A DNA stretch of 64,000 bases, from contig AP018697.1 in the NCBI GenBank assembly GCA_004001285.1, positions 682,001-746,000 of the forward strand, given 5' to 3'. The notes below the pieces were generated by a model. It was not told where the DNA came from. It saw only the letters and a program-made list of their open reading frames with translations, and did no database searches. The translations under genes were made by a program, and so were the position numbers. The stretch is from Arthrobacter sp. MN05-02 (GTDB lineage Bacteria > Actinomycetota > Actinomycetes > Actinomycetales > Micrococcaceae). This document shows positions 63,114 through 64,000 of this stretch, in pieces; position 1 is the stretch's first letter, and every line of letters starts with the position of its first letter.

Positions 63114-64000
63114 CTAGGCGCCCGCCGACGTCGTCCCCGGGGCGTTTCCCGCCCGCCATACGAATTCCGGTACGGTCCCGTTGATCTCCCAGTCGCCGAC
63201 GATGCGCGACTTGTAGATCACGGGGTTGTGGGACGAGATGGTGCGGGCGTTGCGCCAGTGCCGGTCGAGCTGGAGGCCCTTCCGGGTCGATGACGCGCCG
63301 AGCGCGTCGAAGATCGTCGAGGCAGCCCGCTGGACCTGCTCGGTCACCACGATCTGCGCCTGGGAGGACGCGAATTCCACCGCTACTGCAGCGGCGTCCG
63401 CCTCGTCGCGCGGACGGTCGGAGTGGGCCTCGTAGGCCTCCTGCACCAGCTCGGCCACCCGGAGCGCAGCAGCCTCGGAGGCGAAGGCGAGCGCCGAGAC
63501 CTCCCCGACCACCTGCTGCACCTGGATGTCCTCGCTGGGCCTCGTACCGTTCCCATGGCTGAAGGTGCGGGTCCTCCCGCGCACCTCCGCGGCCACGTCC
63601 CGGACGGCTGCGCGGGCGATTCCCGCGAGCGTCGCGACATGGACGAGCTGGTAGACCCCCGTGTCGTACGGCGGGTGGTCCGCCTCGATGATCACGTCCT
63701 CGGCCGGCACGAGGACGTTCCGGAACACGGATGTCCCGCTTGCGGTCAGACGCTGGCCGAATCCGTCCCAGTCGTCGACGATCTCCACGCCGGGCGCATC
63801 CCGCCGGACGAGGGCGATGACGTCGACGCCGTCGTCCGTGCGCGCACCCGTCTGGATCCAGTCGGCGTAGAGGCTGCCCGTCGTGTAGTACTTGGTGCCG
63901 TCGACGCGGTAATCGTCGCCGTCGCGCGTGATGGTGGTGCTGACACCGCCGACGGCGACGGGTCCGGTCTCGGTCCAGGCGTTGCCCAGCACCGCTCCCT
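63114..64000 (-). CDS. Acyl-CoA dehydrogenase-like flavin monooxygenase (SfnB/DszC type), N-terminus outside window
   Basis: At least 295 residues, open at the right edge. Visible: TGPVAVGGVSTTITRDGDDYRVDGTKYYTTGSLYADWI (central beta-domain), VEIVDDWDGFGQRLTASGTSVFRNVLVPAED, and the C-terminal helical domain ending LQLDRHWRNARTISSHNPVIYKSRIVGDW. The HWRNART...HNP motif is typical of the DszC/SfnB group, which use FMNH2 to attack sulfones or sulfur heterocycles, rather than true acyl-CoA dehydrogenases. A link with the riboswitch-controlled monooxygenase at 54843 is possible. Confidence 0.85.
   Translation of the reverse strand, partial: GAVLGNAWTETGPVAVGGVSTTITRDGDDYRVDGTKYYTTGSLYADWIQTGARTDDGVDVIALVRRDAPGVEIVDDWDGFGQRLTASGTSVFRNVLVPAEDVIIEADHPPYDTGVYQLVHVATLAGIARAAVRDVAAEVRGRTRTFSHGNGTRPSEDIQVQQVVGEVSALAFASEAAALRVAELVQEAYEAHSDRPRDEADAAAVAVEFASSQAQIVVTEQVQRAASTIFDALGASSTRKGLQLDRHWRNARTISSHNPVIYKSRIVGDWEINGTVPEFVWRAGNAPGTTSAGA

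Overview
The window is high-G+C actinobacterial DNA. Gene content, Shine-Dalgarno sequences and protein families fit the Micrococcaceae, most likely Arthrobacter or a close relative. That is inference: no rRNA or other taxonomic marker lies in the window. It looks like ordinary accessory chromosome, rich in sugar uptake, flavoenzymes and one-gene regulators. No prophage, transposase, CRISPR array or rRNA was seen.

Layout: 1-3388, 3' part missing of a large RecB-like nuclease/helicase (minus). 3587-4669, three small conserved genes. 4776-11206, a LacI-controlled sugar locus: two ABC permeases, a binding lipoprotein, a LacI regulator and a family 2 glycosidase; the regulator's probable operators lie in front of both transcription units. 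11278-16397, a 2-oxoglutarate dioxygenase, then a TetR gene divergent from an ABC ATPase plus YhgE/Pip membrane protein. 16495-21958, assorted genes including a secreted 5'-nucleotidase. 22012-26447, an FMO-SDR-hydrolase operon divergent from an AraC/VirS-type regulator, resembling the mycobacterial virS-mymA locus. 26425-30485, a LacI-type regulator, a small cysteine-rich protein and a secreted beta-helix protein. 30496-37051, MFS pump, YdeP-type molybdopterin oxidoreductase, and a MarR-DHA2 pump pair. 37268-43910, a second LacI-controlled sugar locus ending in a family 31 glycosidase. 43920-48511, a GATase, two flavoproteins and an ECF41-type sigma factor. 48661-53576, DUF3500 lipoprotein, acetamidase, TetR/hydrolase pair and small proteins. 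53705-57078, SDR, a probable SAM riboswitch with a flavin monooxygenase, and an NAD(P)-binding protein. 57158-59206, a 27-bp tandem repeat beside a DUF222/HNH endonuclease gene. 59355-64000, a GntR-controlled catabolic cluster (DUF2848, MHS symporter, nitrilase) and a truncated acyl-CoA-dehydrogenase-like gene.

Both sugar loci lack their own ABC ATPase, as is usual for actinobacterial systems that share an MsiK-type ATPase. Matching palindromes in front of regulator and target genes support five local regulons (two LacI, two TetR, one GntR).

Six genes are broken by single-base indels, each at a run of three or four G or C: the LacI gene at 8183, YhgE/Pip, the family 31 glycosidase (which also has a scrambled internal stretch), the DUF3500 lipoprotein, the acetamidase and the HNH endonuclease. 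This shared signature points to sequencing or assembly error at least as much as to gene decay, and should be settled before any of them is called a pseudogene. I found no clearly new biological system. The most worthwhile leads are the 27-bp repeat array, the riboswitch-monooxygenase unit, the degraded-looking ABC ATPase and an FMO with a changed signature histidine.
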